From positions 1-64,000 of the forward strand of contig CAYVNW010000007.1 in assembly GCA_964452915.1 (NCBI GenBank): 64,000 nucleotides of DNA, written 5' to 3'. Under the pieces are notes generated by a model, which was not told the origin of the DNA, did not search any database, and worked only from the letters and a program-made list of their open reading frames with translations. Both the position numbers and the translations under genes were made by a program. The DNA comes from Colivivens sp964452915. GTDB lineage: Bacteria > Bacteroidota > Bacteroidia > Bacteroidales > Bacteroidaceae. Below are positions 60,867-64,000 of the stretch, in pieces; the stretch's first letter is position 1, and every line of letters starts with the position of its first letter.

Positions 60867-62861
60867 TCAGATTGCGCAAGCCAACAATATCAACGTCAGT
60901 GCAACCGTACCGGTGATGATCCACGCAGCATAGTGGCGCACGTCGCCACTCTGCCAAGGGCGAATTGATTCGCCTGTCTTGTTGGTACCCCACGACAGGA
61001 AGTCGAATGTACCGTCAACCACATGGCGGTCGAACCACGCAATGGGCGTCGAGATGCAGCGGAAGATGATGCGATGGGTTACGTACTGCCATATCTCGTC
61101 CTGATAGAAACGCTTGTAGGCGGCACGGTGCAGATGTGGAAACATCTTATAGAGGCGGTCAGCGACAGGCTGACTCTCTCCTTTATATATATATGTTGCG
61201 AGGGCGATGCCAAGTATGGCTATCGCCGTAGATGTCAGTGCTATCGGCATGTTGAAGTGGATTGTGTAGTCGGTGCCGCTGGCTGTCACAAACGAACCGA
61301 AGCTGCCGCTCCATCCTGCGAATCCGCCAATTGTGGTATAAATACCCACGCCCATAGTAATGATACAGAGGATGATCAGTGGCAATGTCATGGTCAGTGG
61401 TGCCTCGTGTGGAATGTTGCCGGCATGGGCTTCTTTGTTTTCCGTCCCCCAAAAGATGCCGTAGTAGAGGCGGAACATATAGAATGCAGTCATAGCTGCG
61501 ATACCTGTCATGATCCATCCCACCACGTGGCTATAGGCAAAGCAAGCGGTGATGATCTCGTCTTTCGAAGAGAATCCCGAGAAGAACGGGATGCCGGCAA
61601 TTGCCAAGCAACTGATGAGGAATGTGATATGCGTGACAGGCATATATTTGCGTAAGCCTCCCATGAGTGCCATCTCATTGGACCGGACGGCATGGATGAT
61701 GCATCCTGCGCCCAGGAAGAGGCAAGCCTTAAACATGGCGTGGGTGAACAAGTGGAACATCGAAGCCATATAGCCCAACTGTGCGTGGTTGTCGAGTACG
61801 CCCTCATGGCCTGGCAGACAAACACCAAGTGCAACCATCATAAAGGCTATCTGTGAAATCGTGGAGAATGCCAACACACGCTTGATGTCGCTCTGGACAC
61901 AAGCTACGGCAGCTGCATAGAAAGCCGTCAACACACCCGTCCACACCACAATGCTTAGCTGGGGTTGTGCATATTCTATCCACAGGGGGAACATACGTGC
62001 AATTTGAAACACACCGGCTACTACCATCGTTGCCGCATGGATGAGCGCCGATACAGGTGTAGGGCCCTCCATGGCATCGGGCAGCCAAATGTGCAATGGG
62101 AACATGGCACTCTTTCCTGCTCCACCGATAAACATTAAAACGAGTGCGGTTGGAAGGATAAAGCCTCCGGCGGCCACTGCCTTTGCCGTGTTGGCGGCAA
62201 TGAATGGTGTGGTTCCTGCACCCATCTGTATGTTACCGGCAAATGAGAAGCTAAACGACTCGGTATAGAACCCGAATATCAATATACCGATGAGGAAGAA
62301 CAAGTCGGCAAAACGTGTCACGATGAATGCCTTCTTTGATGCTGCGATGGCTGGCTTCAGTGGGTAATAGAATCCAATGAGCAGATAAGAAGACACGCCC
62401 ACCAGCTCCCAAAACAGATACATCTGGAAGATGTTAGTGGCAACGACGAGTCCGAGCATCGACATGGTGAACAGGCTCAGGAAAGCATAGTAGCGTTGGA
62501 ATCCTTTCTCACCATGCATATAGCCAAACGAATAGATGTGCACCATGAGGCTGACGACAGATATCACAATCAGCATCATCACCGAGATGGGATCGAGCAA
62601 TATACCTATATCGAAGTGCAATTGTCCGAGTGGCATCCATGTGAAGTTGTAAGGTACAATGGTGGCATAGGTCCCGTCAGCCAGTCGGGGAGTCTGGAAA
62701 TAGTTGAACGCAGTAAGGAAAGACAGCGCGGTGACGAGTCCGAGCGAAGTGGTGCCGATGAGGCCTGCAACCTTATGCGGCATCTTCATTCCGGCCAGTC
62801 CTAATACGAGGAAAGATAACGCCGGCAGAAGAATAATCAAAAATGTATAACTGTAGTCCAT
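60867..62861 (-). CDS. nuoL: NADH-quinone oxidoreductase subunit L
   Basis: The 664-residue distal antiporter-like subunit has LFWELVGVSSYLLIGFYY, the channel region MFPLHIWLPDAMEGPTPVSA, LAFSTISQIAFMMVALGV and the long C-terminal helix region that lies along the membrane arm. Length is normal for the family. It follows nuoK by 10 bases. Confidence 0.95.
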   Translation of the reverse strand: MDYSYTFLIILLPALSFLVLGLAGMKMPHKVAGLIGTTSLGLVTALSFLTAFNYFQTPRLADGTYATIVPYNFTWMPLGQLHFDIGILLDPISVMMLIVISVVSLMVHIYSFGYMHGEKGFQRYYAFLSLFTMSMLGLVVATNIFQMYLFWELVGVSSYLLIGFYYPLKPAIAASKKAFIVTRFADLFFLIGILIFGFYTESFSFSFAGNIQMGAGTTPFIAANTAKAVAAGGFILPTALVLMFIGGAGKSAMFPLHIWLPDAMEGPTPVSALIHAATMVVAGVFQIARMFPLWIEYAQPQLSIVVWTGVLTAFYAAAVACVQSDIKRVLAFSTISQIAFMMVALGVCLPGHEGVLDNHAQLGYMASMFHLFTHAMFKACLFLGAGCIIHAVRSNEMALMGGLRKYMPVTHITFLISCLAIAGIPFFSGFSSKDEIITACFAYSHVVGWIMTGIAAMTAFYMFRLYYGIFWGTENKEAHAGNIPHEAPLTMTLPLIILCIITMGVGIYTTIGGFAGWSGSFGSFVTASGTDYTIHFNMPIALTSTAIAILGIALATYIYKGESQPVADRLYKMFPHLHRAAYKRFYQDEIWQYVTHRIIFRCISTPIAWFDRHVVDGTFDFLSWGTNKTGESIRPWQSGDVRHYAAWIITGTVALTLILLACAI

Positions 62862-62871
62862 TACCTCTTAA

Positions 62872-63180
62872 TTACCCTTTCATGTTTTTTATACTGTCAA
62901 CGGTGTCGCTCTTAAAGCGGCGATACACGTTGATGATGATTGCAATCGCTACCGCCGATTCAGCGGCACTTACTCCGATGGAGAAGAGTGTCATAAACAT
63001 ACCCTCCATGCCATTGGGGTACACCAGCCTGTTGAATGCGGCGAAGTTAATATCCACTGCATTAAGTATCAATTCGACAGAGATGAGCATGGCAATCAAG
63101 TTCCGGCGTGTCACGAAACCGAATACACCGATGAAGAAGAGCAGTGCGCTCACTATGAAATATAGTTCTACCGGTATCAT
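62872..63180 (-). CDS. nuoK: NADH-quinone oxidoreductase subunit K
   Basis: The 102-residue subunit has three helices with the two conserved Glu residues (LISVELILNAV and SAAESAVAIAI) of the proton path. I chose ATG 63180 (MIPVELYFIV), 5 bases after the nuoJ stop; the frame is open to 63228 but the extra 16 residues are not NuoK-like. Confidence 0.95.
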   Translation of the reverse strand: MIPVELYFIVSALLFFIGVFGFVTRRNLIAMLISVELILNAVDINFAAFNRLVYPNGMEGMFMTLFSIGVSAAESAVAIAIIINVYRRFKSDTVDSIKNMKG

Positions 63181-63185
63181 AAGTC

Positions 63186-63719
63186 TTAGTCCTCCTTTCT
63201 TGATACTACTAATGCTCCGATGATGCATGCCAACAGAAAGAGCGAGAAAAACTCGAAGGGAAGCACGTACTGGTACTTGTCGGCACCAATGAGTGCATAG
63301 CCTATTTCACGCACCGGTATCTCCTTCCCCTCTGTCGTCATCTTGGTGGCGTATACGGACGTGGAATGAAGCATATCGTTTTTGAGAAACACCAGAACCA
63401 CCATGGCACATCCCACTACTGAGAGCAAAACTCCCATGATGATGCGGCTGTCCTTCAGTCGTTCCACCATACCCTGTAGGGTACGCTTGCTGACGATTTG
63501 TATGCTGATGACATAGATCATCGTCACACCGCCGGCATACACTGCAATTTGTGCAGCGGCAAGAAAGGTGTAGTCGAGCAGGAAATAAAGGCCTGCCACT
63601 CCGAAGAGCACAAACAGCATGAATGTTGCGGCTCTCATGATTCGCTTCGTTATCACACACATCACTGCTGAACCGATGATGACAACGGCGAAGATGAAAA
63701 ACATTATTAAATTAAACAT
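63186..63719 (-). CDS. nuoJ: NADH-quinone oxidoreductase subunit J
   Basis: The 177-residue subunit has five helices, with FLLDYTFLAAAQIAVYAGGV (the pi-bulge helix that couples electron transfer to proton movement). It starts 5 bases after the nuoI stop. Confidence 0.95.
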   Translation of the reverse strand: MFNLIMFFIFAVVIIGSAVMCVITKRIMRAATFMLFVLFGVAGLYFLLDYTFLAAAQIAVYAGGVTMIYVISIQIVSKRTLQGMVERLKDSRIIMGVLLSVVGCAMVVLVFLKNDMLHSTSVYATKMTTEGKEIPVREIGYALIGADKYQYVLPFEFFSLFLLACIIGALVVSRKED

Positions 63720-63724
63720 AGTAC

Positions 63725-64000
63725 TTACTTTGTTTTAGTATTGAACTTACCGATAGTCATCGTCGCACCACCCTCCAAGAGGTTGCCAAGTGATCCTCCT
63801 TGATATACTTCTTTGTCGAGATGAAGCACGAGGCTGTTGCGGTCGAACACGGCATTTTCGAAATCGTTGACAAATTCGATTGCATCGAAGTTGCAGGCAT
63901 TAGTGCAGAGTTGACAGAACATGCAGTCGCCCAAATCGTACAGATAGTCGTCGAGTACCTTTTTCTTCTTTCCGGTATCGGGATCTTCCTGTATGTGCGA
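63725..64000 (-). CDS. nuoI: NADH-quinone oxidoreductase subunit I, 3' part
   Basis: Cut by the window edge; 91 C-terminal residues are visible. LDDYLYDLGDCMFCQLCTNA, then CNFDAIEF carries the CxxCxxCxxxC of one 4Fe-4S cluster that passes electrons to the quinone site. A TTG-initiated reading from 63934 is only the tail of this larger frame. Confidence 0.93.
   Translation of the reverse strand, partial: SHIQEDPDTGKKKKVLDDYLYDLGDCMFCQLCTNACNFDAIEFVNDFENAVFDRNSLVLHLDKEVYQGGSLGNLLEGGATMTIGKFNTKTK

Noticed and set aside
1..64000. CRISPR array, prophage or insertion sequence
   Set aside because: No regularly spaced repeats, integrase, transposase or phage structural genes were seen on either strand.

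Overview
The window is chromosomal DNA of a Bacteroidales bacterium (Bacteroides/Prevotella/Muribaculaceae-like; I cannot place it more finely). The evidence is repeated Bacteroidetes-type promoters (TTTG, about 19-21 bases, TAnnTTTG), weak ribosome-binding sites, an acidic Cys-Asp surface lipoprotein signal, paired ExbB/ExbD/TonB sets, a SpmA-SpmB fusion, and NuoIJKLMN in the usual order. There is no prophage, CRISPR array, rRNA or intact insertion sequence.

Layout. 1-1.5 kb: tRNA-Met and a nucleoside-recognition-domain (SpmAB) protein on the minus strand. 1.6-5.9 kb: LptF/G-like permease, ribBA and an aminotransferase. 6.0-12.7 kb: minus-strand pdxJ-exbB-exbD-tonB, divergent from nadK and a patatin/beta-barrel protein, then a small outer-membrane-like protein. 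12.7-13.2 kb: intergenic DNA with a large palindrome. 13.2-21.8 kb: threonine aldolase, HAD phosphatase, UDG-like protein, merR-pepD-flippase divergent from ksgA, then surE-lpxB and tRNA-Gln. 22.1-28.0 kb: rsfS-ftsH-cdsA-DUF349. 28.0-28.45 kb: a structured RNA-like block that resembles part of a group II intron. 28.6-45.0 kb: housekeeping and envelope genes (rlpA-like, trmB, mrp, HhH protein, MATE, cytidylate-kinase-like, AspT-type antiporter, CcdA-like, phosphodiesterase, tonB, polyprenyl synthase, tatD, exbB-x-exbD-exbD, thyA-folA). 45.1-51.1 kb: a large surface lipoprotein with a possible pore-forming fold, and a transporter plus two PLP lyases that look like a sulfur amino-acid module. 51.1-57.9 kb: the accessory region, with a second long structured RNA candidate, an AT-rich LysM protein, three glycosyltransferases (GT8, GT2, GT4) and a beta-propeller lipoprotein broken by three single-base homopolymer changes. 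57.9-64 kb: nuoN, M, L, K, J and the 3' part of nuoI on the minus strand.

How the genes work together. Much of the window serves the envelope: two TonB-ExbBD energy systems, LptF/G, LpxB, CdsA, RlpA, polyprenyl diphosphate synthesis, FtsH quality control and glycosyltransferases. Cofactor and nucleotide genes (ribBA, pdxJ, nadK, thyA-folA, surE) and RNA-modification or ribosome genes (ksgA, trmB, rsfS) fill the rest. The Nuo operon builds proton or ion motive force, which the TonB systems spend.

The least ordinary items are two near-symmetric bidirectional promoters (nadK/pdxJ and ksgA/flippase), the two structured RNA candidates, the pore-former-like lipoprotein and the decayed propeller gene. 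I did not find a clearly new multi-gene system.
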